Positions 16,735 to 25,712 of a stretch of DNA of 64,000 nt are shown here, in pieces. Each line of letters opens with the position of its first letter. Position 1 is the first letter of the stretch. The notes under the pieces are model-generated. The model worked only from the letters and a program-made list of their open reading frames with translations, made no database searches and had not been told where the DNA came from. Where the stretch lies: positions 1 through 64,000 of the forward strand of contig CAYRDC010000006.1 of the NCBI GenBank assembly GCA_964422925.1. The letters run 5' to 3'. The translations under genes were made by a program, and so were the position numbers. The DNA is from CAYRDC01 sp964422925 (lineage in GTDB: Bacteria; Bacteroidota; Bacteroidia; Chitinophagales; S012-47).

Positions 16735-18297
16735 TTATCGCGGGGTTCTTCCGGAAGAGCCACTGCTTCGTCCGCTGCTCCTGGATCCTCCTGACCGGGA
16801 ACCGGATGAATAGGATCCTGAATGCGATCCCCGGCTATACGATCCGGAACCGGAATGATAACTCCGGCCTCCTGAACTGCGGCTATATCCCTGGTTACCC
16901 GAAGAATGGTTGCCGCGTCCGCTGTAAGAGGATGAAGAACCGCGAGACCGGCTCCTTGACCCGGAATTCCGGGAATATGACCTGGAATTGCTGTTACCTT
17001 TCGAATAACTCCGGCTATTTTGATGTTTGTTGGACCCCCGGTAACCTGACGACCGGTTCTCACTGGAATTATTTCTCACCCGCGGAGGTCGGGATTGATT
17101 CCGCGGAGTTTGGTTTTGTTGATTTGTCCTTGGACCCGGTTGGCTGCTCCGGGGCGGGTTATAATTATGCCGGTCATTACCCTGTGCGGGAGTGCTGTAT
17201 GAATTCCGGCCCGGTTGGTTGATGCGGTTCCTGTCATCCGGAATTCGGTCAGCCGGTTTTTCATTGGTACGCACCGGTTGGGAAATATGGTGATCGTTGT
17301 CAGGTTCCCCGAGCGGTTTATTCATTTCCGAGGTGGAAAGATGCTCATTCCGGCCCTCGGTACGGTTATATTCTGTCTGATTCCTGAATTCCCGGTTGGT
17401 GGAAGACGGATCGGTACCTGTTCCATTCGTGTTTCCATTTACTACGCCTTCCCGCACATTGCCTGAAGCATTTTCAAACGGATCTGCACTTCCGCCCTTT
17501 TCCATAATCCCTGAACGGCCAGCCCCGATATCTGACTGGCTGCCACCGGAAGTTTTTCCATATTTAATCTGCGATTGCCCCGTAGTTCTTCCCCCTCCGG
17601 TATTGGATCCTAATGAATGACGTGGTCCGTAATAAGTATTTCCGGGTGTTGAAGTAGTGTTATAATAGCTCCAATTGTAGTTCCCATATCCTGAATTGTA
17701 ATATCCGTCCCAGTAACCATTGTTATATCCATTCCAATATCCCCAGCCATAGGAATAATAGGGTGAATACCAAGGGTAATAATAGGAGCTGTACCATCCA
17801 TAATCATACCATGGCGAGTACCAACCGCCATAATAAGGATAATACCAGCTATAATAATATGGTCTGTAATACCACGGTGTGCCCCAGCCGATATAAATGT
17901 TCCATCCTGAATACCAGGGATCGTAAGTGTACCAGTAATAATCCGTATAGCAGCCGCTGTAAAAACTGAATCCTACATAAGGCCTGTGGAACCTGCGGAT
18001 CCGGGAAGTGTAGTAGAAGTCATAATCATCAAACCAGTCGTCATCGTCATAATCGTAATAATTCTCAATGTATGTGTCGCCACCGCCTTGATACGTGTCA
18101 TCCGCGTCATAATAATCACCAGTCGCATCGGATTCCACAACATCCAGATCATCTGTAATCACTACATCATCTGCTATATTTTCGTCCGGCACATAATATA
18201 CATCATCGTAATAAACAGTGCGCCCCTGGTAATAAGTGGTTGTACAGGCGCTGGTCAGCAGAAGTGCGAGGGCTGAAAGGTAATAAATGGTTTTCAT
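16735..18297 (-). CDS. Tyr/Trp-rich, low-complexity lipoprotein of unknown function
   Basis: A 520-residue predicted lipoprotein: lipobox LTSAC with Cys18. The mature chain has three parts of strongly biased composition. About 25-95 is acidic (many Asp, DYDDDDWFDDYD). About 96-235 is extraordinarily rich in Tyr, Trp, Gly and Ser (repeats such as YYPWYSPYYSYGWGYW). About 380-520 is basic and made almost entirely of Ser, Arg, Gly, Asn and Tyr (SRSYSRNSGSRSRSRGSSS), ending SSGRTPR. I do not recognise a family. The opposite-charge ends and aromatic middle look like a self-associating or sticky surface protein, which is inference. The reading frame itself is uninterrupted and starts with a convincing signal. 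Confidence 0.75.
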   Translation of the reverse strand: MKTIYYLSALALLLTSACTTTYYQGRTVYYDDVYYVPDENIADDVVITDDLDVVESDATGDYYDADDTYQGGGDTYIENYYDYDDDDWFDDYDFYYTSRIRRFHRPYVGFSFYSGCYTDYYWYTYDPWYSGWNIYIGWGTPWYYRPYYYSWYYPYYGGWYSPWYDYGWYSSYYYPWYSPYYSYGWGYWNGYNNGYWDGYYNSGYGNYNWSYYNTTSTPGNTYYGPRHSLGSNTGGGRTTGQSQIKYGKTSGGSQSDIGAGRSGIMEKGGSADPFENASGNVREGVVNGNTNGTGTDPSSTNREFRNQTEYNRTEGRNEHLSTSEMNKPLGEPDNDHHISQPVRTNEKPADRIPDDRNRINQPGRNSYSTPAQGNDRHNYNPPRSSQPGPRTNQQNQTPRNQSRPPRVRNNSSENRSSGYRGSNKHQNSRSYSKGNSNSRSYSRNSGSRSRSRGSSSSYSGRGNHSSGNQGYSRSSGGRSYHSGSGSYSRGSHSGSYSSGSRSGGSRSSGRSSGSSGRTPR

Positions 18298-18319
18298 CTT
18301 ACGACTCCTTTTTCTTATG

Positions 18320-18327
18320 TAATTTTG
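18320..18327 (+). promoter_or_regulatory. -7 box for proS
   Basis: TAATTTTG matches TAnnTTTG exactly, 76 bases before the proS ATG in the 106-base divergent spacer. No good -33 box is visible. Confidence 0.4.
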
Positions 18328-18403
18328 CCCGTTGGATTCAGGAACGGGGCAGTTGGTTTAACTGTCATGAATGATTTAGCAAGAACTATTCCAAATTTAT
18401 AGC

Positions 18404-19879
18404 ATGGCCAAGGAAATCACAAGCAGAGCGGAAGACTATTCCCAGTGGTACAATGATTTGGTTATAAAAAGCGGGTTGGCAGACTATTCGGCTGTAAGGG
18501 GTTGTATGGTGATAAAACCGCACGGATATGCGATCTGGGAAAAAATGACCCAAATCCTGGACAAGAAATTTAAGGAAACAGGACATCAAAACGCGGCTTT
18601 CCCCCTGTTCATTCCCAAAAGTTTCCTAAGCAAGGAGGCAGAACACGTAGAAGGATTTGCCAAAGAATGTGCCGTAGTGACTCATTACCGTTTGAAATAT
18701 GATGCAAAGAAAAAAGAATTGATCGTAGACCCGGAGGCAAAACTGGAAGAAGAGCTAATCGTTCGCCCAACATCCGAGACCATCATCTGGAACACTTATA
18801 AAAACTGGATCCAATCATACCGAGACCTGCCGTTGCTAATCAACCAGTGGGCCAATGTGGTTCGCTGGGAGATGCGTACCCGGTTATTCCTGAGAACTTC
18901 AGAATTTTTCTGGCAGGAAGGGCATACGGCTCATGCCACCCGGAAAGAAGCGGAAGAGGAAGCAAAACTTATCCTGAACATTTATTCCGATTTTATTGAA
19001 AATCACCTGGCCATTCCCGTGACCAAGGGAATAAAAACACCAAACGAGCGGTTTGCCGGGGCGGTAGACACCTATACCGTGGAGAGCCTGATGCAGGACG
19101 GCAAGGCCCTGCAAATGGGTACATCGCATTTCCTGGGACAGAATTTCGCCAAGGCTTTTGACGTACAGTTTTTAAGTAAGGAAGGTAAGCTGGAATATGT
19201 TTGGGCCACCTCATGGGGGGTATCCACACGGCTGATGGGCGCTTTGGTTATGGCCCATTCCGATGATGACGGATTGATACTGCCTCCAAAGCTTGCGCCT
19301 TACCAGGTAGTCATAGTCCCGATTTACAAGAAAGAAGAACAACTGGGTCAAATCCGGGAAAAAGCCGCAGAAATCAGCACGGCCCTGGAAGATAAGGGAA
19401 TCACGGTCCGGTTTGACGGGGATGACAGCAAAAAACCCGGATGGAAATTTGCCGAGCATGAATTAAAGGGCGTACCGGTACGCATTGCCATCGGACCCCG
19501 TGACCTGGAACAGGGCACCGTGGAAATAGCCCGTAGGGACACCCGTGAAAAAGCTGTTTACAACCTGGAAGGCCTGGCCGAAAGAATCGAACACTTGTTG
19601 AGCGATATACAGGATACCATGTTCCAGAAGGCAAAGGCGTATCGCGATCAGGCAACTTACCAGGCGGATGACTTTGATACCTTCCGGGAAATCCTGGAAG
19701 AAAAAGGCGGTTTTGTATACGCGCATTGGGATGGCAGTACCGAAACTGAACTGAAAATTAAGGAATTAACCAAGGCTACTATTCGTTGCATTCCCCTGGA
19801 TGGCGAAGCGGAACCCGGACAATGCATTCTGACAGGCCGACCGTCTGCCAGGCGCGTGCTGTTTGCCAGGGCATACTAA
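18404..19879 (+). CDS. proS: Prolyl-tRNA synthetase, archaeal/eukaryotic type
   Basis: A 491-residue class II aminoacyl-tRNA synthetase that charges tRNA-Pro. The length and the C-terminal end ...RRVLFARAY fit the shorter ProS type 3 (archaeal/eukaryotic-like), without the editing insertion of the E. coli form. Motif 2 region: VRWEMRTRLFLRTSEFFWQEGHT; motif 3 region: TSWGVSTRLMGALVMAHSDD, followed by GLILPPKLAPYQVVIVPI (start of the anticodon-binding domain). The N-terminus SRAEDYSQWYNDLVIKSGLADYS is typical. Followed 18 bases later by an unknown gene on the same strand. Confidence 0.96.
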   Translation: MAKEITSRAEDYSQWYNDLVIKSGLADYSAVRGCMVIKPHGYAIWEKMTQILDKKFKETGHQNAAFPLFIPKSFLSKEAEHVEGFAKECAVVTHYRLKYDAKKKELIVDPEAKLEEELIVRPTSETIIWNTYKNWIQSYRDLPLLINQWANVVRWEMRTRLFLRTSEFFWQEGHTAHATRKEAEEEAKLILNIYSDFIENHLAIPVTKGIKTPNERFAGAVDTYTVESLMQDGKALQMGTSHFLGQNFAKAFDVQFLSKEGKLEYVWATSWGVSTRLMGALVMAHSDDDGLILPPKLAPYQVVIVPIYKKEEQLGQIREKAAEISTALEDKGITVRFDGDDSKKPGWKFAEHELKGVPVRIAIGPRDLEQGTVEIARRDTREKAVYNLEGLAERIEHLLSDIQDTMFQKAKAYRDQATYQADDFDTFREILEEKGGFVYAHWDGSTETELKIKELTKATIRCIPLDGEAEPGQCILTGRPSARRVLFARAY

Positions 19880-19897
19880 CCAATCAAACCTGCCAAT

Positions 19898-20599
19898 ATG
19901 AAAAAGCAAATAGTCGATTCAGGCTCCGAACTCATTACTGAAGCCCTGAAAGAAAAAGCCTGCCTCAAGCAATCGGTTTACAACAATACCCTTCAGATTT
20001 TCGGGGAATTCAAGAAGGCCATGCAGTTAATTGTCCAGGAGCAGCGTGAAAAAATCAACCAAATCGACCAGCGGGTGGAAGTGTCTTACCAGGCCAGTGG
20101 AGATTTTGAAGCCCAGATTAAGATGGGCGGGGATGTTCTCATCTTCAGCATGCACACCAACGTGTTCAATTTTGATGAAAATCATGCTGTCCACAACATG
20201 AAATATGTAAAAGACAACCCACTGAATGCCTATTGCGGGATGATCAATATTTACAATTTCCTGGCTGACTCCTTTAAATACAACCGGCTGAATGACCTGG
20301 GTTATCTTATTGCCCGTATTTTTGTGAACCGGGAAAACCATTTTTTCGTGGAAGGGAAGCGGCAATTAGGATTCCTCTATAACGATTTTGCTAACGCGGT
20401 GATAAATTCCGTGTATGTAAAGGCCATTATCGAATCAGCTATTTTGTACGCCCTCGAATTTGATCTGCTGGTGCCGCCTTATGATGAGATCAAGGAGATT
20501 TCGCTGGGCAATAAACTGCAGCAAAGCGGTTCGGCTATATATAAAACCGGCAAACGGCTGGGATTCCATTTCAAAAATGACAACCTCGATATAGGCTGA
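19898..20599 (+). CDS. Conserved-looking cytosolic protein of unknown function
   Basis: A 233-residue protein without signal peptide or membrane segment. The N-terminal 70 residues are helical and charged (KEKACLKQSVYNNTLQIF, EQREKINQIDQRVEVSYQ). The centre is mixed (DVLIFSMHTNVFNFDE, ENHFFVEGKRQLGF) and the C-terminal third has Leu-rich helix (ALEFDLLVPPYDEIKEISLG). No motif tells me its function. It starts 18 bases after proS and its stop is one base from the convergent folA stop, so it is probably co-transcribed with proS. I recall similar Bacteroidota proteins being listed as hypothetical. Confidence 0.7.
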   Translation: MKKQIVDSGSELITEALKEKACLKQSVYNNTLQIFGEFKKAMQLIVQEQREKINQIDQRVEVSYQASGDFEAQIKMGGDVLIFSMHTNVFNFDENHAVHNMKYVKDNPLNAYCGMINIYNFLADSFKYNRLNDLGYLIARIFVNRENHFFVEGKRQLGFLYNDFANAVINSVYVKAIIESAILYALEFDLLVPPYDEIKEISLGNKLQQSGSAIYKTGKRLGFHFKNDNLDIG

Positions 20600-20600
20600 T

Positions 20601-21113
20601 TCAGAACTTCACCGGCCGGCTTTTCCGTTCGTAAGTCACAAAGGTTATGTCCCAGGCGTTTTTATCATCCACGGGGAAGAAGTTTTTTTCCCGTGCCAGC
20701 CAGTCTTTTTCATCCAGCTTCGGAAAAGTGACATTACCCCCTTTAAAACCGTGATGAATATGGGTCAGATATACTTTATGGGCAAAAGGCAGGCCGAGGC
20801 GGTAAATCTGCCCGCCCCCGATGATGAAAGCCTCCTCTTCCCCATTCTTTTCGGCCAGCTTCAATGCTTCCCTCAGAGAGCTTATGACCGTGCATCCTTC
20901 CGCTTTGTAATCCGGGTTCCTCGTAATGATTACATTTTTCCGGCCGGGCAAAGGCTTGCCGAAAGCTTCAAAGGTCTTGCGCCCCTGGATCACATAGTGC
21001 CCCATAGTGGTTTTTTTAAAGAACTTCAGGTCGCGGGGCAAATGCCATAGCATATCATAATCCCTGCCCAGGGTGAGGTTTTCATCAACGGCTGCTATCA
21101 TGCTGACGATCAT
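20601..21113 (-). CDS. folA: Dihydrofolate reductase
   Basis: A 170-residue enzyme that reduces dihydrofolate to tetrahydrofolate with NADPH, regenerating the folate that thymidylate synthase oxidises. Seen: IAAVDENLTLG at the N-terminus, WHLPRDLKFFK with the catalytic Asp after LPR, GRKTFEAFGKPLPGRKNVIITR, and the NADPH motif FIIGGGQIY. Its ATG overlaps the stop of the CapA-like gene by four bases (ATGA). It is the last gene of a thyA - capA-like - folA operon. Confidence 0.96.
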   Translation of the reverse strand: MIVSMIAAVDENLTLGRDYDMLWHLPRDLKFFKKTTMGHYVIQGRKTFEAFGKPLPGRKNVIITRNPDYKAEGCTVISSLREALKLAEKNGEEEAFIIGGGQIYRLGLPFAHKVYLTHIHHGFKGGNVTFPKLDEKDWLAREKNFFPVDDKNAWDITFVTYERKSRPVKF

Positions 21114-22492
21114 GGCAATTTCGATTTTGGGAACGGCACGACAAAAGCTTCGCTGACGCCCTGTGCCTGCAGGACCTTCCGGAACGCAGCGGCAATTTCA
21201 CGGTTAAGATAAGGCCCAATGATGTAACGATACAGGCCATCATCTCCCCGCACGATATTCAGCCGGTTGTTCCATTCGGGCAGGACGACATCCCCGCGGT
21301 CCGGTTGGGTGGAAGCAAAAACCTGCACCCCGTAAAGGGTTTTGGCTTTTTTCCGATCCGGCTTCTTTACCAGCCGGGAAACCGGCAAAACCTGCACCCC
21401 CCGGTTATATTTTCCGAGCAGCTGCCTGCTGTCGGTGAAAAATTCAAGGCTTTTTGCAGCGGCTTCCTCCGGCAGGGCCAGGCTATCGGCTACCACCGGG
21501 AAGCTGTCGCCAGGCATGATGTAATAATTCATCTTCCCGTCCCGGTTGTCAACAAACACCCAGGTAAGCAGGTACCGGGCATCGGTAAGTTCTACCCGGT
21601 CACCGTTTTTCCGGAATTCCACCCAGGCCATTGCCCCTCCGTTGGTGTAGCGCCTCCGCTGGTTGCTGATGAAATTGCCCAGAGAATAATACACCGCTAC
21701 TTCCTTTTCTTTCTCCCGGTACCGTACTGTTTTGCGTTCCATCGGCTGGATGACATGCGGGTGAGAGCCGATCACCAGGTCCGCTCCGCAAGCAAAGCAA
21801 AAATCAGCCAGTTCTTTTTGCTCCGCTGACGGCAGGCGCTGGTACTCCACGCCCCAGTGCATGGTAACAATGATCAGGTCAGGATCCAGGGCCCTGGCTT
21901 TGGCGAGGTCAGCCGCTATTTGTGCCGTATCGATCAGGTTAACAATGGCCGGAGCCGGCACGGGGTTCCCGTTGATGCCATAGGTATAATTCAGTAAGGC
22001 CAACGAAAAGCCGTTTTTGTGCAGGAGCAACGGATAGGCCGTATCCCGTTCAGCCCGGCTATGGAAAGTGCCCGTATGCGCGATGCCCAGGTCGTCCAGC
22101 ACATCAAGGGTGCGGATAATGCCTTTGAGCCCCTTGTCGCAGCTGTGGTTATTGGCAGTGATCAGCAGGTCAAAACCGGCCCGCAGGGCTTCCCGGGCGA
22201 ATTCATCCGGGGCGCAAAAGTGGGGGTAACCGGTGTATGGCTTCCCAGCCAGGGTTACTTCCAGGTTGGCCACGGCAATATCGGCCTGTTCTATGAGTGG
22301 TTGTACGTATTGGTAATAAGTGGAGTAATCGTAGCTGCCCGTAGCCGGGTTATAGGCGGCTTTCAGTTGGGTTTCGTGCTGCATCAGGTCACCTGCAAAC
22401 AAAAGTCGGAGGGTTTGCACCGAATCCTGCGCCCCGAGCGGGAGGCAGTAAATCAACACCCCCAGCAACCATATTTTTCTCACCGGTTTCAT
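21110..22492 (-). CDS. CapA-family metallophosphatase-like protein with SPOR-like C-terminus
   Basis: A 460-residue exported protein. Signal peptide 1-21 (ends LPLGAQ). The CapA/PgsA domain (about 27-330) has the metal-site motifs AGDLMQHE (33-40), VANLEVTL, ANNHSCDKG, TMHWGVEY and IGSHPHVIQP. The C-terminal 70 residues (YGVQVFASTQPD ... GLYRYIIGPYLNREIAAAF) look like a SPOR domain, which binds denuded peptidoglycan glycans. The combination suggests a periplasmic enzyme held at septal cell wall; substrate unknown. It sits between thyA (44 bases upstream) and folA (4-base overlap), an unexpected partner for folate enzymes. Confidence 0.85.
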   Translation of the reverse strand: MKPVRKIWLLGVLIYCLPLGAQDSVQTLRLLFAGDLMQHETQLKAAYNPATGSYDYSTYYQYVQPLIEQADIAVANLEVTLAGKPYTGYPHFCAPDEFAREALRAGFDLLITANNHSCDKGLKGIIRTLDVLDDLGIAHTGTFHSRAERDTAYPLLLHKNGFSLALLNYTYGINGNPVPAPAIVNLIDTAQIAADLAKARALDPDLIIVTMHWGVEYQRLPSAEQKELADFCFACGADLVIGSHPHVIQPMERKTVRYREKEKEVAVYYSLGNFISNQRRRYTNGGAMAWVEFRKNGDRVELTDARYLLTWVFVDNRDGKMNYYIMPGDSFPVVADSLALPEEAAAKSLEFFTDSRQLLGKYNRGVQVLPVSRLVKKPDRKKAKTLYGVQVFASTQPDRGDVVLPEWNNRLNIVRGDDGLYRYIIGPYLNREIAAAFRKVLQAQGVSEAFVVPFPKSKLP

Positions 22493-22536
22493 TCCAATGT
22501 TTCAAAAATAAGGAATAAGCAACGAGCTGTACGGCA

Positions 22537-23331
22537 TTAAACGGCTATCTGCGCTTTAATATGCGGCCAGGGATCATAATGCATCAGCTTGAAATCCTCG
22601 TACCGGAAACTGAACAATTCTTTTACCTTCGGGTTAATCCACATCGTGGGCAATGGCCGGGGGGTGCGGGTAAGCTGCAGCCGGGCCTGCTCCAGGTGGT
22701 TCAGGTACAGATGTACATCCCCGAAGGTATGCACAAACTCACCGGGCTTCAGCCCGGTTACCTGGGCCACCATCATGGTTAGCAACGAATAGGAAGCGAT
22801 GTTGAAAGGAACACCCAGGAAAGTGTCGGCACTGCGCTGGTACAACTGGCAACTCAATTTCCCGTCATTCACATAAAACTGGAACAGGGTATGGCAAGGC
22901 GGCAGGGCCATTTTATCGATATCGGCCACATTCCATGCGCTGACGATCATTCTGCGTGAATGCGGTTTGTTCCGGATCAGGTCAAGCACCCGGCTGATCT
23001 GGTCTATGGTGCGCCCGTCCGGAGCCGGCCAGCTCCGCCACTGATGGCCGTAAACCGGCCCGAGATTACCTTCTTCATCAGCCCATTCATCCCAGATACT
23101 GACGCCATGCTCGTTCAGGAATTTAACATTCGTATCCCCCCGGAGAAACCAAAGCAATTCGTAGATAATGGACCGGAGGTGAAGCTTTTTGGTAGTGAGG
23201 CAGGGAAAACCTTTTGAGAGATCGAACCGCATCTGGTAGCCGAAAAGGCTTAACGTGCCGGTACCGGTACGATCTTCCTTGCGGGATCCTTTTTCCAGGA
23301 TGGTTTCCAGTAACTCAAGATATTGCTGCAT
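22537..23331 (-). CDS. thyA: Thymidylate synthase
   Basis: Makes dTMP from dUMP using methylene-tetrahydrofolate, producing dihydrofolate. At 264 residues it equals E. coli ThyA in length. The catalytic Cys146 is in ALPPCHTLFQFYV; RTGTGT (21-26) and the Arg pair SRRM (125-128) are in place. First gene of the thyA - CapA-like - folA operon. A perfect -7 box ends four bases before the ATG, so the mRNA may have no leader. Confidence 0.97.
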   Translation of the reverse strand: MQQYLELLETILEKGSRKEDRTGTGTLSLFGYQMRFDLSKGFPCLTTKKLHLRSIIYELLWFLRGDTNVKFLNEHGVSIWDEWADEEGNLGPVYGHQWRSWPAPDGRTIDQISRVLDLIRNKPHSRRMIVSAWNVADIDKMALPPCHTLFQFYVNDGKLSCQLYQRSADTFLGVPFNIASYSLLTMMVAQVTGLKPGEFVHTFGDVHLYLNHLEQARLQLTRTPRPLPTMWINPKVKELFSFRYEDFKLMHYDPWPHIKAQIAV

Positions 23332-23335
23332 ACTT

Positions 23336-23343
23336 CAAAAGTA
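23336..23343 (-). promoter_or_regulatory. -7 box of thyA, four bases from the start codon
   Basis: TACTTTTG on the minus strand matches TAnnTTTG exactly; only AAGT lies between it and the ATG at 23331. With the usual spacing transcription would start at or next to the start codon (leaderless mRNA). Confidence 0.45.
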
Positions 23344-23427
23344 TTGAATGATGCGGTTTACCATAAGGAAAGGCTCACGTGGAAATGTTCAAATTGGGAT
23401 CCCTGCCGCTGAACCCTTTCAATTCGT

Positions 23428-23435
23428 TAGATTTG
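23428..23435 (+). promoter_or_regulatory. -7 box of the MMPL transporter, four bases from the start codon
   Basis: TAGATTTG matches TAnnTTTG exactly; only CCTT lies between it and the ATG at 23440. Same geometry as the divergent thyA promoter, again pointing to a leaderless mRNA. Confidence 0.45.
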
Positions 23436-23439
23436 CCTT

Positions 23440-25707
23440 ATGGAGGTGAAGAGACGAAGGCGCTGGGTGGCCGGCCTGTATGCAATGCTGATTGGATTGT
23501 CGCTGCTTTCGGTTCTGAATATTCGGTTTGACTTTGATTTTGAAGCATTCCTGGCTGCCAACGACCCGGACCGGGATTATTATGTAACCTTCAAAAACCA
23601 GTTTGAACCCGATGACAACCAAACCCTGGTAGCGCTTGAAAACCACTCCGGGATTTTCGATACTGCTTTCCTGGAAAAAGTTGACCGTTTCACCAAGGAT
23701 TGTCTGGACCTGCCTTATGTGGAAAAGAGTTTTTCGTTAACCAACCTGAAGCGCCCCCGGATGATAGGCGGGCTTATGGGCACAGTGCCCTATCTGCATA
23801 TCCGGGGCAGCCGGGAACAAATCCAGCGCGACAGCGTCCGGATTATGTCTGATCCCACCCTGCCGGGCCGGTTTGTCAGCTATGACGCCCGTTCTTTAAC
23901 CGTAGTGTTCAAAACCAAAAACACCCTGAATGCCGGACAATCCGTGGAACTCGAAGACGCGCTGGCGGATTTATTGAACCGGTATTCATTTGACAACTAC
24001 CATGTAGCTTCCCGGGCGCATTACCAGGTTTTATTTATCCGGAAAGAAACCCGCGACTTTTTTCTGTATTCCGGCCTGGCTACCCTGATCATTATCATCA
24101 TTCTCAGCCTGTCATTCCGCAGGGTCATGGGCGTAGTGATTGCTGTCGGATCCGTCATTGTCGGAATGATCTTGTTTATGGGATTTTTGGGCGTGGCACA
24201 GCCTGTGCTGGACCCGATGAGCACGCTTTTCCCTATCCTGATGGTCATTGTGGGCATGAGCGATGTAGTGCACATTATGTCCAAATACGTGGAAGAGCTG
24301 GACCGCGGGCTGGAATCCCGGCAAGCTATGCGCGTCACCATACGGGAAATCGGAATGGCCACGCTGCTCACTTCCCTGACCACCGCAGTAGGGTTTACTT
24401 CCCTGCTTTCCTCGAACATCCTGCCTATCCGTAAATTCGGTTTGACGGCTGCCGCGGGAGTTATTATCGCTTTTATTACGGTTATCACGCTGACCACCAC
24501 CCTGCTTACCTGGTTTAGCCGCGATCAACTCATAAGCCTGAAGCACAGCCAAAATAATTGGAAAAAGCTTACCGGTTGGATCCACCGGTTTACCCTTACC
24601 AATGTCCGGGGCATCGGAATAGGAACGTTGCTTCTGCTGGTTCTTTGCATTGTCGGAGTCATGCGTATCAGCGGCAACATACACATGGAGAACAGTTTCC
24701 CGAAAATGGAAAAGGTTCACCGGGATTTCCGGTTTTTTGAACACCATATGGGCGGAATCAGGCCATTTGAAATGGCCGCTTTGGCCAAAGGCAGGTACAG
24801 TATGGACGATTATGAGCTGATGCGCGATATGGACCGGCTGCAAACTTTCCTGGAAAAAGAAACCGAATTGAATTCCGTTATTTCCCCGGCTGTGCTGTAC
24901 CGTACCCTGAATTGCGGGCTCCATGGGGATAATCCGGAATATTACAAATTCCCGGAAAGCCAGGTCGAATTTGAAAAATACCGGAAACTGCTAAAGCGGG
25001 CGCCTTTTACGCAATTAAATGTTTTGCTAAACGAAAAACACACCATGGGGCGCATTACCGCCCGTTACCTGGACCACGGATCGGATGCCGGCTTTGCCCT
25101 GCGCGACAGCATCAACCGATGGGTTCATAAAAACCTGGACACGCGGAAAGCAGAATACCGCCACACCGGCATTTCCCTGCTACTCGACAAAAACGGGGTG
25201 AATATCCGGTACAATATGTTCCGCGGCCTGGCCATTGCTTTCCTGGCTGTCAGCCTGATTATGGCCTTGCTGTTCCGTGACCTAAAAATGGTACTCATAT
25301 CCCTGATTCCCAACATTATTCCCATACTTATTGGCGGAGCCGTAGTTGGGTTTTTCAATATCGAGATGGATGCCCCCGCTTCCATCAATTTTGCCGTGGC
25401 TTTTGGCATCGCAGTGGATGATACCATTCATTTCCTCACCAGGTACCGACTCGAAAAACGAAAGGGAAAATCAAATATCGAAGCTATAGAAATCACTTTC
25501 CGCGAAACAGGCAAAGCCATCATTTTAACTTCCATCATCCTGTTTTTCGGGTTTGGCATATTGATCACTTCCAATTACCCGCCCACCTACACCATCGGGC
25601 TACTGATAACCATTACCCTGTCGAGTGCTCTGGTGGCAGACCTGCTGCTGACCCCGGTTTTGATTTATGCCCTGAAAGGGAAAAACGGAAAGAAGAAAAC
25701 GGCCTGA
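23440..25707 (+). CDS. MMPL/RND-family transporter
   Basis: A 755-residue inner-membrane protein with the RND-like layout: one N-terminal membrane segment (about 11-29), a large periplasmic loop, five clustered segments (about 200-360), a second loop, and a last set (about 590-745). The SSD-type core repeats twice: DPMSTLFPILMVIVGMSDVV and, in the second half, NFAVAFGIAVDDTIHFLTRY with the Asp pair thought to carry protons. Family members export lipids or hydrophobic compounds; half-length chains like this usually act as dimers or trimers. Cargo unknown. Divergent from thyA and convergent with proline dehydrogenase. Confidence 0.87.
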   Translation: MEVKRRRRWVAGLYAMLIGLSLLSVLNIRFDFDFEAFLAANDPDRDYYVTFKNQFEPDDNQTLVALENHSGIFDTAFLEKVDRFTKDCLDLPYVEKSFSLTNLKRPRMIGGLMGTVPYLHIRGSREQIQRDSVRIMSDPTLPGRFVSYDARSLTVVFKTKNTLNAGQSVELEDALADLLNRYSFDNYHVASRAHYQVLFIRKETRDFFLYSGLATLIIIIILSLSFRRVMGVVIAVGSVIVGMILFMGFLGVAQPVLDPMSTLFPILMVIVGMSDVVHIMSKYVEELDRGLESRQAMRVTIREIGMATLLTSLTTAVGFTSLLSSNILPIRKFGLTAAAGVIIAFITVITLTTTLLTWFSRDQLISLKHSQNNWKKLTGWIHRFTLTNVRGIGIGTLLLLVLCIVGVMRISGNIHMENSFPKMEKVHRDFRFFEHHMGGIRPFEMAALAKGRYSMDDYELMRDMDRLQTFLEKETELNSVISPAVLYRTLNCGLHGDNPEYYKFPESQVEFEKYRKLLKRAPFTQLNVLLNEKHTMGRITARYLDHGSDAGFALRDSINRWVHKNLDTRKAEYRHTGISLLLDKNGVNIRYNMFRGLAIAFLAVSLIMALLFRDLKMVLISLIPNIIPILIGGAVVGFFNIEMDAPASINFAVAFGIAVDDTIHFLTRYRLEKRKGKSNIEAIEITFRETGKAIILTSIILFFGFGILITSNYPPTYTIGLLITITLSSALVADLLLTPVLIYALKGKNGKKKTA

Positions 25708-25712
25708 CGGTT

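Noticed and set aside
16650..17466. Several overlapping frames on both strands across the Tyr-rich lipoprotein
   Set aside because: Low-complexity Ser/Arg/Gly coding DNA leaves all frames open. Only the lipoprotein frame has a lipobox and runs the full length.
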